The translations under genes and the position numbers were made by a program. Shown here one piece after another: positions 23,643 through 32,460 of a stretch of DNA of 32,538 nt. Numbering within the stretch: the stretch's first letter is position 1; each line of letters opens with the position of its first letter. This DNA is from Oscillospiraceae bacterium (GTDB lineage: Bacteria > Bacillota > Clostridia > Oscillospirales > Acutalibacteraceae): assembly GCA_029007475.1 (NCBI GenBank), contig JAQXHW010000108.1, positions 1-32,538 on the forward strand. The letters run 5' to 3'. The notes under the pieces were generated by a model, which saw only the letters and a list, made by a program, of their open reading frames with translations, was not told the DNA's origin and did not search any database.

Positions 23643-25916
23643 ATGAGTACAGAACGTTCACTTACAGAGCTTAAGGAGATCGCCTCCCGAATTAAGGAGA
23701 TGCGTGAGATTATGGGCTGGACCGAGGAAGAGATGGCCGCAAAAACTCAGGTAACTCTCGAAAAGTACGCTCTTTACGAGAGCGCACAGCTTGATATGCC
23801 TTTTACATTTATCCACAAGTGTGCGTTGGCATTTGATATTGAACTTATTGATTTGCTCGAAGGTCACGGAGCAAGACTTACCTCCTACACCGTAACCCGT
23901 AAGGGAAAGGGTCAGGAGACCGCAAAAGAGGAAGGTATCAACATCCAGAACCTTGCTCCTCAGTTTAGAGATAAGATAGCCGAGCCATATTGGGTTCGTT
24001 ACGAGTATTCTCCCGAACAGCAGAACAAGCCCATTCAGCTTCAAAAACACGCAGGCCAGGAGTTTGACCTTGTCCTCAAGGGCAGTCTTAAGGTGCAGAT
24101 CGGCGAACACGTGGAGTATCTGCGCGAGGGCGACAGCATCTACTACAATTCCTCAACCCCCCACGGTATGATTGCAATCGGAGGCGAGGACTGTGTATTC
24201 GTAGCGGTTGTTCTTCCGGGAGAAGACACTCCCACCGAGAAAGTTAGTCAGAGCATCGCCAAGGCCCGTAAATCCGAGTCCTTAATCTGCGAGAAGTTCG
24301 TAAAACCTCGCGAGAACGAGAAAGGCGAGCTTCAAAGTATCGACTTTGAAAATACCGATACCTTTAACTTTGGTTTTGATATTGTTGATAAGATTGCCGA
24401 CGCGTATCCCGACAAGCTGGCAATGCTTCATATTGACAATAAGGACGTTGAAAGACGTTTTACCTTTAAGGATATTAAGCGTGCGTCCAATCAGTGTGCA
24501 AACTACTTTGCTTCCCTGGGAATTAAAAAGGGCGACAAGGTTATGCTTGTGCTGAAAAGACACTTCCCCTTCTGGTTCGCTATGGTAGCGCTTCATAAGC
24601 TGGGAGCGATTGCAATTCCCGCAACAAACCAGCTTAAGGACCACGATTTCGAGTACCGCTTCAATGCCGCTGAGGTTTCCGCAATACTCTGCACAGGTGA
24701 CGGCGATACCGCAGAAATCGCAAGCCGTGCCGCTGAAAAATGTCCCCAGGTTAAAACTAAGATTTTGGTTTCCGAGGACAGAACTCTTGAGGGCTGGCGC
24801 GATTTTTACAGCGAATATACCCGCTTCTCAGGTAAGTTTGAGAGGACTGAGGACAGCTCCTGCGGTGACGAAACCGCCCTCATGTTCTTTACCTCCGGCA
24901 CAACAGGCAATCCCAAAATGGCAGCCCATGCCCATACCTATGCCCTCGGTCACTTTGTAACCGCAAAATACTGGCACTGCTGTGAGCGTGACGGCTTACA
25001 CTTAACAATTTCCGACACAGGCTGGGGCAAATCCCTTTGGGGTAAGCTCTACGGTCAGTGGCTCTGCGAGGGAGCTGTCTTTGTCTATGACTTTGACCGC
25101 TTTGACGCGGCAAAGATTATGCCTATGTTTGCAAAGTACGGAATTACCACCTTCTGCGCACCTCCCACAATGCTCAGAATGCTCATTCGTGAGGACCTTT
25201 CTCACTACGATTTATCATCAATTCACCATCTGACAACAGCCGGTGAAGCGCTCAACCCCGAGGTATTCAATCAGTTCAAAGCCGCAACGGGACTTGAGAT
25301 TATGGAGGGCTTCGGTCAGACCGAAACAACCCTTGCTATCGGTAACCTCTACGGCACGGTTCCCAAAATCGGCTCAATGGGCAAGGCTTCTCCCCAGTTT
25401 GACATTGACATTGTTGACCCCGACGGAAATTCCGTTGCAAATGCTGAGGTTGGCGAAATTGTTATCCGTACCGACAGAGGAAAGCCCTGCGGACTGTTTA
25501 ATGAATATTACCGCGATGATGAGAAAACCCGTGACGCATGGCACGATGGAATGTACCACACCGGCGACACCGCATGGCGTGATGAGGACGGCTATTTCTG
25601 GTATGTTTCACGTATTGACGACGTTATTAAGTCGTCGGGCTACCGTATCGGACCCTTCGAGATTGAAAGCGTTATCATGGAGCTTCCCTACGTTTTGGAG
25701 TGCGGCGTTTCCGCTGTGCCCGATGAGGTTAGAGGTCAGGTAGTTAAAGCAAGCATCGTGCTTACTAAGGGTACAGAGGGTACCGAGGAGCTTAAAAAGG
25801 AAATTCAAAACTACGTAAAGAGCCATACAGCTCCCTACAAATACCCCAGAGTTGTTGTTTTCCGTGATGAACTCCCTAAGACAATCAGCGGAAAAATTCA
25901 GAGGAACAAGCTGTAA
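23643..25916 (+). CDS. HTH-cupin-acyl-CoA synthetase fusion (AMP-forming)
   Basis: A 757-residue three-part protein. Residues 8-67 are an XRE-type helix-turn-helix domain and about 132-192 a cupin (HAGQEFDLVLKG, later TPHGM), the arrangement of XRE-cupin regulators. Residues about 230-757 are a complete AMP-forming ligase: TSGTTGNPK at 417-425, GFGQTET, YHTGD at 638-642, the hinge region SRIDDVIKSSGYRIGPFE and C-terminal Lys751 in ISGKIQ. The ligase resembles medium-chain (ACSM/MACS) acyl-CoA synthetases. ATG 23643 follows AAAGGAG at 23628-23634. The gene stands alone behind a T-box, so its product should be made when one tRNA is uncharged. A branched short-chain acid such as 2-methylbutyrate is the inferred substrate. 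Confidence 0.9.
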   Translation: MSTERSLTELKEIASRIKEMREIMGWTEEEMAAKTQVTLEKYALYESAQLDMPFTFIHKCALAFDIELIDLLEGHGARLTSYTVTRKGKGQETAKEEGINIQNLAPQFRDKIAEPYWVRYEYSPEQQNKPIQLQKHAGQEFDLVLKGSLKVQIGEHVEYLREGDSIYYNSSTPHGMIAIGGEDCVFVAVVLPGEDTPTEKVSQSIAKARKSESLICEKFVKPRENEKGELQSIDFENTDTFNFGFDIVDKIADAYPDKLAMLHIDNKDVERRFTFKDIKRASNQCANYFASLGIKKGDKVMLVLKRHFPFWFAMVALHKLGAIAIPATNQLKDHDFEYRFNAAEVSAILCTGDGDTAEIASRAAEKCPQVKTKILVSEDRTLEGWRDFYSEYTRFSGKFERTEDSSCGDETALMFFTSGTTGNPKMAAHAHTYALGHFVTAKYWHCCERDGLHLTISDTGWGKSLWGKLYGQWLCEGAVFVYDFDRFDAAKIMPMFAKYGITTFCAPPTMLRMLIREDLSHYDLSSIHHLTTAGEALNPEVFNQFKAATGLEIMEGFGQTETTLAIGNLYGTVPKIGSMGKASPQFDIDIVDPDGNSVANAEVGEIVIRTDRGKPCGLFNEYYRDDEKTRDAWHDGMYHTGDTAWRDEDGYFWYVSRIDDVIKSSGYRIGPFEIESVIMELPYVLECGVSAVPDEVRGQVVKASIVLTKGTEGTEELKKEIQNYVKSHTAPYKYPRVVVFRDELPKTISGKIQRNKL

Positions 25917-26009
25917 TAGAGCAGAGAAGCGAGCTTTTGAAAATGTATAATGCTTTCTCATACAGCGGTTTTTCCTTTGAATGATAAGTACAGATATACC
26001 CATAAAAAT

Positions 26010-26045
26010 ATGCCTCTTGCTTTTTGGCAAGGGGCATTTCTCTTG
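26010..26045 (+). terminator. Terminator after the acyl-CoA synthetase gene
   Basis: ATGCCTCTTGC (26010-26020) pairs with GCAAGGGGCAT (26027-26037), one G-U, followed by TTTCTCTT. The T-run is interrupted, but the stem is strong. No other feature is visible between 25917 and the metG promoter. Confidence 0.7.
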
Positions 26046-26055
26046 CTTATTTATA

Positions 26056-26083
26056 TTGATTTTTCCTGCGGTTGTGATATAAT
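26056..26083 (+). promoter_or_regulatory. Promoter of metG-tatD
   Basis: TTGATT (26056-26061), a 16-base spacer and TATAAT (26078-26083) preceded by TGA, an extended -10. It is nearly the same design as the rimP operon promoter. No T-box or other leader structure precedes metG. Confidence 0.82.
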
Positions 26084-26126
26084 CTAAATATCTGTATGTG
26101 TTTACAAAACCCAAGGAGTGAAATAT

Positions 26127-28091
26127 ATGAACAAGAAACCCTATTACATCACCACCGCCATTGCTTACACCTCCCGTAAGCCTCATATCGGCAACAGCTA
26201 CGAGATTGTTCTCACCGACGCTATTGCGAGATATAAGCGCATGCGCGGCTATGATGTTTTCTTTCAGACAGGAACCGATGAGCACGGTCAGAAAATAGAG
26301 AAATACGCCGAGAGCGAGGGCGTTACCCCTAAGGAGTACGTTGATAAGGTCTGCGGTGAAATCAAGGATATCTGCGACGCTCTTCACATCTCCTACGATA
26401 AATTTATCCGTACAACAGATGCCGACCACGAGGCAGTTGTGCAGAAGATTTTTAAGAAGCTCTACGACCAGGGCGATATCTACAAGAGCACCTATGAGGG
26501 AATGTACTGTACTCCCTGCGAGAGCTTTTTGACCGAGAGCCAGCTTGTTGACGGCAAGTGTCCCGACTGCGGTACTCCCGTACAGAAAACTCAGGAGGAA
26601 GCCTATTTCCTCAGACTTTCAAAATATCAGAAACAGCTTGAGAATTATATCGAGCAAAATCCCGACTTTATCTACCCCGAAAGCCGCAAAAAGGAAATGC
26701 TCAACAACTTCATTAAACCCGGACTTCAGGATTTATGCGTTTCCCGTTCGAGCTTTAAGTGGGGCGTGCCTGTAAGCTTTGACGATAAGCATGTTATCTA
26801 TGTTTGGATTGACGCGCTTTCAAACTATATCACCGGTTTAGGCTACGACCCCGACGGCAACCACGGCGAGCTTTACAAGAAGTATTGGCCTGCGGACGCT
26901 CATATTATCGGCAAGGACATTGTACGCTTCCATACTATCTATTGGCCTATTATCCTCATGGCTCTGGGCGAGCCTTTGCCCAAGCAGGTTTACGGCCACC
27001 CCTGGCTTCTTTTCGGCGAGGATAAGATGAGCAAGAGCAAGGGCAACGTAATCTATGCCGACGACCTGATTAAGCTCTTCGGTGTTGACGCGGTCAGATA
27101 CTATCTGCTCTCAGAGATGCCCTTTGCCAACGACGGCTCAATTACCTTTGAAGCTATGATTGAGCGGTTTAACTCCGACCTTGCAAATACCTTAGGCAAT
27201 CTCGTTAACCGTACAATCGCCATGAATAATAAGTATTTCGGCGGCATTGTGCAGAGTCCTACGGCTAAGACCGATTTAGATAAGGAACTGGAAGCCTTCT
27301 GCTTTGAGACTATGGCTAAGGTTGAGAAGAATATTGACACCTTCCACATGAGCGACTGCTTAGAAGCCGTAATTAACCTTGCAAAGCGCTGCAATAAGTA
27401 TATCGACGAAACTACTCCCTGGGCACTTGCAAAAAACGAGGAGGATAAGGAGAGATTAGGTACAGTTCTTTATAACCTCTTAGAGTCTATCCGATTTATT
27501 GCGGTGCTTCTCACTCCCTTTATGCCCGATACCGCCAAGGCAATTTTCGCTCAGATGAACTGTGATATAGATACCTACGAGAGCCTTGACAGCTTCGGAA
27601 AGCTCAAAGCCGGCACAAAGCTCTCAGAGGCAACTCCTCTCTTTGTAAGAGTTGATGCCGAGAAGATGTTTGCAGAAATCGAAGCCGCACGCATGGAAGC
27701 TCAGAAAACCTCAAAGTCAATGGAGGAGGTAAACGAGGAAACCGAGAAAAAGCCTCTCTATGAGGGAATCGCTCAAATTGGCATAGAGGACTTCGGCAAG
27801 GTGGATTTGAGAGTTGCTCAAATCGTTGAATGCGAGCCTGTTAAAAAGGCCAAAAAGCTCTTAAAGCTCACCCTCAATGACGGCGAAAAGGAGCGCACCG
27901 TTGCAAGCGGTATTGCCCAGTATTATAAGCCTGAGGAGCTAAAAGGTCACAAGGTTATTCTGGTTCAGAACCTGAAGCCTGCAACCCTATGCGGAGTTGA
28001 AAGCAACGGCATGATTCTTGCCGCCGACACAAACGGTACCGTTAAGGTTATCTTTGTAGACGGTATGGATAACGGCGCAAAGGTACGCTGA
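26127..28091 (+). CDS. metG: Methionyl-tRNA synthetase
   Basis: Class I synthetase charging both methionine tRNAs. The 654 residues have HIGN at 20-23 (HIGH motif), a four-cysteine zinc knuckle (Cys128, 131, 145, 148), KMSKS at 300-304, the anticodon-binding helical domain, and a C-terminal EMAP-type tRNA-binding domain (FGKVDLRVAQIVECEPV to SNGMILAA). The start is ATG 26127, eight bases after AAGGAG; the in-frame GTG at 26118 overlaps that site. tatD follows after five bases, as in many Firmicutes. Confidence 0.98.
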   Translation: MNKKPYYITTAIAYTSRKPHIGNSYEIVLTDAIARYKRMRGYDVFFQTGTDEHGQKIEKYAESEGVTPKEYVDKVCGEIKDICDALHISYDKFIRTTDADHEAVVQKIFKKLYDQGDIYKSTYEGMYCTPCESFLTESQLVDGKCPDCGTPVQKTQEEAYFLRLSKYQKQLENYIEQNPDFIYPESRKKEMLNNFIKPGLQDLCVSRSSFKWGVPVSFDDKHVIYVWIDALSNYITGLGYDPDGNHGELYKKYWPADAHIIGKDIVRFHTIYWPIILMALGEPLPKQVYGHPWLLFGEDKMSKSKGNVIYADDLIKLFGVDAVRYYLLSEMPFANDGSITFEAMIERFNSDLANTLGNLVNRTIAMNNKYFGGIVQSPTAKTDLDKELEAFCFETMAKVEKNIDTFHMSDCLEAVINLAKRCNKYIDETTPWALAKNEEDKERLGTVLYNLLESIRFIAVLLTPFMPDTAKAIFAQMNCDIDTYESLDSFGKLKAGTKLSEATPLFVRVDAEKMFAEIEAARMEAQKTSKSMEEVNEETEKKPLYEGIAQIGIEDFGKVDLRVAQIVECEPVKKAKKLLKLTLNDGEKERTVASGIAQYYKPEELKGHKVILVQNLKPATLCGVESNGMILAADTNGTVKVIFVDGMDNGAKVR

Positions 28092-28096
28092 GGGAT

Positions 28097-28867
28097 ATGG
28101 GATTTACCAACATTTTCGATGCTCACGCCCACTACGACGATGAAAAGTTTTCCGAGGACAGAGAAACACTTTTAAGCGAGCTTCCCTCAAAGGGCGTCGT
28201 GGGCGTGGTAAATGCAGCCGTTGATATCGTTTCCGCTGAAACCGCCCTGTCCTATGGGGAAAGGTATCCGTTTATGTATGCCGCAGTGGGAGTTCACCCC
28301 GAAAACCTTGAGGGCTTACAGGAGGATTATCTTGATAGGCTGGCGAAACTTTATGAGCGCGAAAAGGCGGTTGCCATAGGCGAGATAGGTCTTGACTATT
28401 ACTGGGATATCGAAAGAGAGCCTCAGCAGAGAGTTTTCGGAGAACAGCTTTCCTTAGTGAACGACCTGAACGCACCCGTGGTGATTCACGACCGAGACGC
28501 CCACGGAGATACTCTGGCGTTTCTCAAAAAATACAGACCGAAAAAAGCGCTTCTCCATTGTTTTTCAGGCTCGGCAGAGCTTATGCGGGAGCTTATGCGT
28601 CTTGACTGTTACATCTCCCTGGGAGGTACCGTAACCTTCAAAAACGCAAGACACTCGGTAGAGGTTGCAAGGGAAGTACCGATAGATAAATTACTTCTCG
28701 AAACCGACGCGCCCTACCTTACTCCGGTACCCTTTAGGGGCAAGAGAAACGACAGCTCTCTCATTCTCTATACCGCAACTAAAATTGCGCAGATAAGAGG
28801 AATGTCAGTTCAGGAGGTTCTCGACAAAACCGCCGAGAACGCAAAATACTTTTACGGTATAAAATAA
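28097..28867 (+). CDS. tatD: TatD-family metal-dependent deoxyribonuclease
   Basis: TIM-barrel hydrolase of 256 residues. It has the metal motif HAH (His10, His12), GEIGLDYYW, a VVIHDRDA strand, HCFSG and the LLETDAPYLTP motif with the final metal Asp. The protein is complete at normal length. It starts five bases after metG with GAGGGA as ribosome site, so the two are co-transcribed; the metG-tatD (yabD) order is conserved in Firmicutes. The family repairs or degrades DNA ends and may edit D-aminoacyl-tRNA; which role applies here is not shown. Confidence 0.94.
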   Translation: MGFTNIFDAHAHYDDEKFSEDRETLLSELPSKGVVGVVNAAVDIVSAETALSYGERYPFMYAAVGVHPENLEGLQEDYLDRLAKLYEREKAVAIGEIGLDYYWDIEREPQQRVFGEQLSLVNDLNAPVVIHDRDAHGDTLAFLKKYRPKKALLHCFSGSAELMRELMRLDCYISLGGTVTFKNARHSVEVAREVPIDKLLLETDAPYLTPVPFRGKRNDSSLILYTATKIAQIRGMSVQEVLDKTAENAKYFYGIK

Positions 28868-28871
28868 GAAA

Positions 28872-28914
28872 ACGCAGGTGTGATTTTTTCAAAATCGCAC
28901 CTGCGTAGTTTTTT
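28872..28914. terminator. Bidirectional terminator between tatD and murF
   Basis: A 16-pair stem (28872-28887 with 28891-28906, one G-U) around TTC, with TTTTTT on the plus side (28909-28914) and an A-rich 5' flank that gives a T-rich run on the minus side. It serves both convergent operons. Confidence 0.92.
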
Positions 28915-28942
28915 GCTGTTTTGTATGAGATAAATAATATTA

Positions 28943-30301
28943 CTACATTTCCTTGAGATAGGCGACGATATCCTCAAATCTCATGGAGTGGCTGGCTTTT
29001 ACCAAAACAGTATCGCCGATAGTCAGCATATCGTAGAATTCAAGCTTGGCTTCCTCAACGGTCTTAAACCATTCCGCGTCAATATGAGGTCTTGCCTCCT
29101 TGTAGATTTCAAGGGCAAGGTCGCCGATACAGATAATAAGATCCAGTTTCTTTTCTGCGGCGAATTTGCCAATATCTGCATGAAGCTCAAGCTCTTTTTC
29201 GCCTAACTCCTTCATATCGCCTACAATGGCGACTCTCCTGCCTTCAAAGCCTGCGAGAGTATCCATAGAAGCTCTCATGGAAACAGGGTTTGCGTTGTAG
29301 CAGTCGTCAATAATTGTGAGCTTGTCGGTCTTAATAACGTTTGCACGGCTGCCTACTGTCTTGTAGTTTGCAATTCCTCTTGCGATTTCCTCGTCGGTAA
29401 GTCCGAACTGCTTTCCTACGGCTGCGGCGGCAAGGGCGTTTGTTACCATGTGCTTGCCTAAAGCGTAAACTGTGGCTCTAAACTCGCCTTCTGAGCAGCA
29501 TACGGTGAAAGAGGTTTCGTCTACGTTGTTGCTTACGATATCCTTAGCGGTAAAGTCACAGCCCTCTGAAAGTCCGAAGAATACAGGCTTTTTGCCATGT
29601 ACTTCCTTTATTTCTCTGAGCTTTTCGTCGTCGCCTGAGAGAACGGCTGTGCCACCCTCGTTCATGTAGTTGAACATCTCGGTTTTTGCGCGTTTAACTC
29701 CGTCTAAGTCGATGAGCTTCTCAAGGTGACAGGAGCCTATATTTGTAATAACGCACACGTCGGGACGCGACATGGAAGCCAGCACCGACATCTCGCCGAA
29801 ATCGGAAATGCCCATTTCAACAACAGCGGCTTCGTGGCTGTCCTCAAGGGTAAAGAGGGTAATGGGCACACCCAAGTCGTTGTTGAAGTTACCCTCTGTT
29901 TTCATGGTGGAAAACCTCTCTGAAAGCACAGAGGAAATCATTTCCTTAGTGGTGGTTTTTCCCACGGAGCCTGAGATTCCGACAAAGGGAATGGTAAACT
30001 TTCTCCTGTATGCGGCGGCGATTTTGATAAGAGCCGCCTTCGTGTCCTCTACTAAGATATGAGATGAATTATCCTTGGGAGTTTTCTCACAGATTGAGCA
30101 GAGCGCACCCATTTCCATGCACTGAGAAATGAAGTTGTGACCGTCTACTCGCTCACCCTCTATGGCGGCGAATACGCAGTCCTTTTTTATCTTTCTGCTG
30201 TCGGTGGTAATGTGGGTAACCTCTTTATCCAAAATCTCGTTTTCCCCGAAGAATTTACCCGAGCAGGCAGTCAGTATTTCGTTTACGGTAAAGCTTTTCA
30301 T
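28943..30301 (-). CDS. murF: UDP-MurNAc-tripeptide:D-Ala-D-Ala ligase MurF
   Basis: Adds the D-Ala-D-Ala dipeptide to the peptidoglycan precursor. The 452 residues have the MurF N-terminal domain (TTDSRKIKKDCVFAAIEGERVDGH), P-loop GISGSVGKTTT at 108-118, and the family segments NFNNDLGVPITLF and DDCYNANPVSMRASMDTL. The start ATG at 30301 has GAGGTGA upstream, 22 bases after the ddl stop. Last gene of the minus-strand operon; it uses the dipeptide made by the gene before it. Confidence 0.97.
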   Translation of the reverse strand: MKSFTVNEILTACSGKFFGENEILDKEVTHITTDSRKIKKDCVFAAIEGERVDGHNFISQCMEMGALCSICEKTPKDNSSHILVEDTKAALIKIAAAYRRKFTIPFVGISGSVGKTTTKEMISSVLSERFSTMKTEGNFNNDLGVPITLFTLEDSHEAAVVEMGISDFGEMSVLASMSRPDVCVITNIGSCHLEKLIDLDGVKRAKTEMFNYMNEGGTAVLSGDDEKLREIKEVHGKKPVFFGLSEGCDFTAKDIVSNNVDETSFTVCCSEGEFRATVYALGKHMVTNALAAAAVGKQFGLTDEEIARGIANYKTVGSRANVIKTDKLTIIDDCYNANPVSMRASMDTLAGFEGRRVAIVGDMKELGEKELELHADIGKFAAEKKLDLIICIGDLALEIYKEARPHIDAEWFKTVEEAKLEFYDMLTIGDTVLVKASHSMRFEDIVAYLKEM

Positions 30302-30323
30302 AAAATCACCTCAAGGCTGATTT

Positions 30324-31385
30324 TTATCTTACGGTTAATGCGTACTTTTTAAGGGAAAGCTCTACGATTAAATCGCAGAGGTCGGGGTAGTCGATGCCTA
30401 CTGCCTTTGCTTCCTGAGGGAGCAGACTGAGGGGCGTCATACCGGGGAGGTTGTTTGCTTCAATGCAGTAGAATTTCTTATCCTCGGTTAAGATAAAGTC
30501 AATTCTTGAGTATGCCTCAAGACCTAAAGCGGCAAAGGCTTTCTCTGCTTCAAGCTGGATGGCTTTCGTAGTCTCCTCGTCAATAACAGCAGGGCAGATA
30601 TCCTCAGCGGCGCCGCTCTGATACTTGTTCTTGTAGTCGTAAAAGCCCTCTTTCGGGATAATCTCGATAATGGGCAGAGCTTTTCCGTCAAGAAGTCCTA
30701 CGGAGAGCTCACGTCCCTTAATGTATTCCTCAACAATGACTTCCTCGTCATATTTGAAAGCAAATCTGAGAGCCTCGTCATAGTCTTTTTTGCTCTCTAC
30801 AATGGAAACACCTACGCTTGAGCCGCCGGAGCAAGGCTTGACAACGCAGGGGAAGTTTTCCCATTCTGCACAGCGCCCGCTGTTAAAATCGGCTCGGTCG
30901 TAAAGCTTGCCCATGGGAGTGGAAACTCCGCTCTGCAGGAAAATTGACTTGGCAAAGCCCTTGTGCATGGCTACTGCGCTTGCAAGATAGCCTGCGCCTG
31001 TGTACCTGATTCCCATAAGGTCGAAGGCTGCCTGGAGCTGGCCGTTTTCGCCCTCGCCTCCGTGAAGCGCAAAAAAGGTGATATCGGCAGCCGCGCAGAT
31101 ATCCAAAACGTGCTCGCCGATAAAGCGGTTCGATTTATCGCGCCTTTGAGCCTTAATAGCTTCGATGTCGGGAACATCGGTGGAAATTGATGTGTCGGGT
31201 GTAAATTCGTAGCCCTCGTCATAGAGAGCGTCAATATCGCAGATATCCTCCTCATAGCCCATGAATACGTCAATGAGAACAACCTTGTGTCCCTTTGAGC
31301 GCAGAGCCTGAGAAATCTTTTTGCCGGAGGAAATGGCAACATCTCTCTCGGTCGAGAGTCCTCCTGATAAAACCGCAATTTTCAT
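30324..31385 (-). CDS. ddl: D-alanine--D-alanine ligase
   Basis: ATP-grasp enzyme of 353 residues. The N-terminal STERDVAISSG contains Glu13, HGGEGENGQLQ is at 108-118, the ATP-binding loop KPCSGGSSVGVS follows, then FYDYKNKYQSG (the lid region typical of D-Ala-D-Ala rather than D-Ala-D-Lac enzymes) and the metal motif NNLPGMTP (321-328). The start is ATG 31385, eight bases after GGAGG; an in-frame TTG at 31391 overlaps the spacer. Together with murF it forms the terminal dipeptide branch of wall synthesis. Confidence 0.96.
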   Translation of the reverse strand: MKIAVLSGGLSTERDVAISSGKKISQALRSKGHKVVLIDVFMGYEEDICDIDALYDEGYEFTPDTSISTDVPDIEAIKAQRRDKSNRFIGEHVLDICAAADITFFALHGGEGENGQLQAAFDLMGIRYTGAGYLASAVAMHKGFAKSIFLQSGVSTPMGKLYDRADFNSGRCAEWENFPCVVKPCSGGSSVGVSIVESKKDYDEALRFAFKYDEEVIVEEYIKGRELSVGLLDGKALPIIEIIPKEGFYDYKNKYQSGAAEDICPAVIDEETTKAIQLEAEKAFAALGLEAYSRIDFILTEDKKFYCIEANNLPGMTPLSLLPQEAKAVGIDYPDLCDLIVELSLKKYALTVR

Positions 31386-31459
31386 ATACAAACCTCCAAG
31401 TAGGGCGGATTCTTAAGGATTAACCTTTGTAAAAAGACTTAGGAAAGGAGTCGCCTCGG

Positions 31460-31876
31460 TTATTCACCGATTATCTTTATCAGTACGTGCTTATTTCTTT
31501 TGCCGTCAAGCTCGTAGTAGAAAATCTGTTCCCATGTGCCGAAGTCAAGCCTGCCCTCGGTAATGGCACAGACAACCTCTCGCCCCATAATTGTTCTTTT
31601 CAGGTGAGCGTCGGCATTGTCCTCAAAGCCGTTGTGGTCATACTGAGAATAGGGCTTTTCGGGAGCGAGCTTTTCGAGCCATTTCTCATAGTCGCGGTGA
31701 AGCCCGCTTTCGTCGTCATTAATGAAAACGGAGGCTGTGATGTTCATAGCGTTTACCAGAACAAGTCCTTCCCTTACGCCGCTCTCGTCGATAGCCTTTT
31801 GCACGTCGCGGGTAATATTGACTAAGCCGCGGCGGGAGGGCAGATTAAACCAAAGCTCTTTTCTAAAACTTTTCAT
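31460..31876 (-). CDS. yjbQ: YjbQ/UPF0047 family protein
   Basis: A 138-residue protein of the YjbQ (UPF0047) family, small trimeric enzymes with a conserved metal-binding cleft; E. coli YjbQ was reported to have weak thiamine-phosphate synthase activity, but the true role is unsettled. The pattern [34 protein letters not shown], then [15 protein letters not shown] and [16 protein letters not shown], is diagnostic. ATG at 31876 follows GAGGTTTT, 13 bases after the tautomerase gene. Confidence 0.93.
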   Translation of the reverse strand: MKSFRKELWFNLPSRRGLVNITRDVQKAIDESGVREGLVLVNAMNITASVFINDDESGLHRDYEKWLEKLAPEKPYSQYDHNGFEDNADAHLKRTIMGREVVCAITEGRLDFGTWEQIFYYELDGKRNKHVLIKIIGE

Positions 31877-31889
31877 ATTAAAACCTCAG

Positions 31890-32231
31890 TTAAAACATAT
31901 AGCCGTTATGACCCCAGTTTTCGGTTTCCTCATATTTTACGTATATTCTGTCACCGGGAATCGAAAGAATGTCCTCTACACAGCTGCAGAGAGCCTCGGT
32001 GAGCTTTTCATAGGAAGCTCTGGGGGCGCTGTGGAGAATGCTTACATCAATAAAAGCCGAGGGCTTTTTGTTGTCGCCTGAAAACCAAAGACGGCAGTTG
32101 TCCTCGAAATTTAACATAAGGTAAGCCTCGGGCTTGCCGATAAGACCCATAGCCTTGCCGAAAGCGGCTTTAAGCTGAGCTTCTTTTTCGGCTGTAATCT
32201 CGATAGAAACTTTTGTATTGATAAAAGGCAT
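31890..32231 (-). CDS. MIF/D-dopachrome tautomerase-family protein
   Basis: A 113-residue tautomerase-superfamily protein of the macrophage migration inhibitory factor type. I place the start at ATG 32231, behind GGAGGAATATGT, because it puts Pro directly after Met, giving the catalytic Pro1 after Met removal. Counting from that Pro, Lys32 and Ile64 match the MIF active site, and Tyr96 (in DRIYVKY) matches MIF Tyr95 after one insertion, with Lys98 where MIF has Asn97. The likely activity is phenylpyruvate or related keto-enol tautomerisation; the natural substrate is unknown. First gene of the minus operon. Confidence 0.88.
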   Translation of the reverse strand: MPFINTKVSIEITAEKEAQLKAAFGKAMGLIGKPEAYLMLNFEDNCRLWFSGDNKKPSAFIDVSILHSAPRASYEKLTEALCSCVEDILSIPGDRIYVKYEETENWGHNGYMF

Positions 32232-32261
32232 ACATATTCCTCCATTATACATATTTAGAAT

Positions 32262-32290
32262 ATTATATCATTATGTACTCCGGTTTGCAA
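32262..32290 (-). promoter_or_regulatory. Promoter of the tautomerase-yjbQ-ddl-murF operon
   Basis: On the minus strand TTGCAA (32290-32285), a 17-base spacer and TATAAT (32267-32262) preceded by TGA, an extended -10. Transcription would begin near 32255, about 25 bases before the ATG. Confidence 0.75.
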
Positions 32291-32329
32291 GAAAAAGGGG
32301 GATAATATTAAGGCAAGCATGGAAATTAA

Positions 32330-32373
32330 CCGATAAAACCCTGACACAAATTGCTAACTGAACGGTTTATCGG
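32330..32373. repeat. Inverted repeat between divergent promoters
   Basis: CCGATAAA (32330-32337) and TTTATCGG (32366-32373) are exact reverse complements, extended by CC/GG if one A is bulged. The 28-base interior has no clear pairing and no T-run follows on the plus strand; the minus strand continues TTAATTT. It may be an old terminator or a protein site. Confidence 0.45.
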
Positions 32374-32402
32374 GGCTTGAAAATAAAAATTGGAATAAAC
32401 CC

Positions 32403-32431
32403 TTGACAAACTGCATAAGATATGGTAAAAT
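32403..32431 (+). promoter_or_regulatory. Promoter of the initiator tRNA gene
   Basis: Consensus TTGACA (32403-32408), a 17-base spacer and TAAAAT (32426-32431) preceded by TGG. It predicts a transcript beginning near 32438, 23 bases before the mature tRNA end. A very strong promoter, as expected for a stable RNA gene. Confidence 0.85.
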
Positions 32432-32460
32432 AAAGTTCCGCTCAAGAGAGTAGGATATAT

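Noticed and set aside
26084-26126. A T-box or SAM riboswitch in front of metG
   Set aside because: Only about 40 bases lie between the promoter and the start, with no conserved T-box or riboswitch sequence.
25608-26429. Long minus-strand open frame of 273 codons across the acyl-CoA synthetase end and the metG start
   Set aside because: It runs opposite two convincing genes and their promoter and terminator, has no ribosome site and no recognisable motif. It is a shadow of biased codon use.
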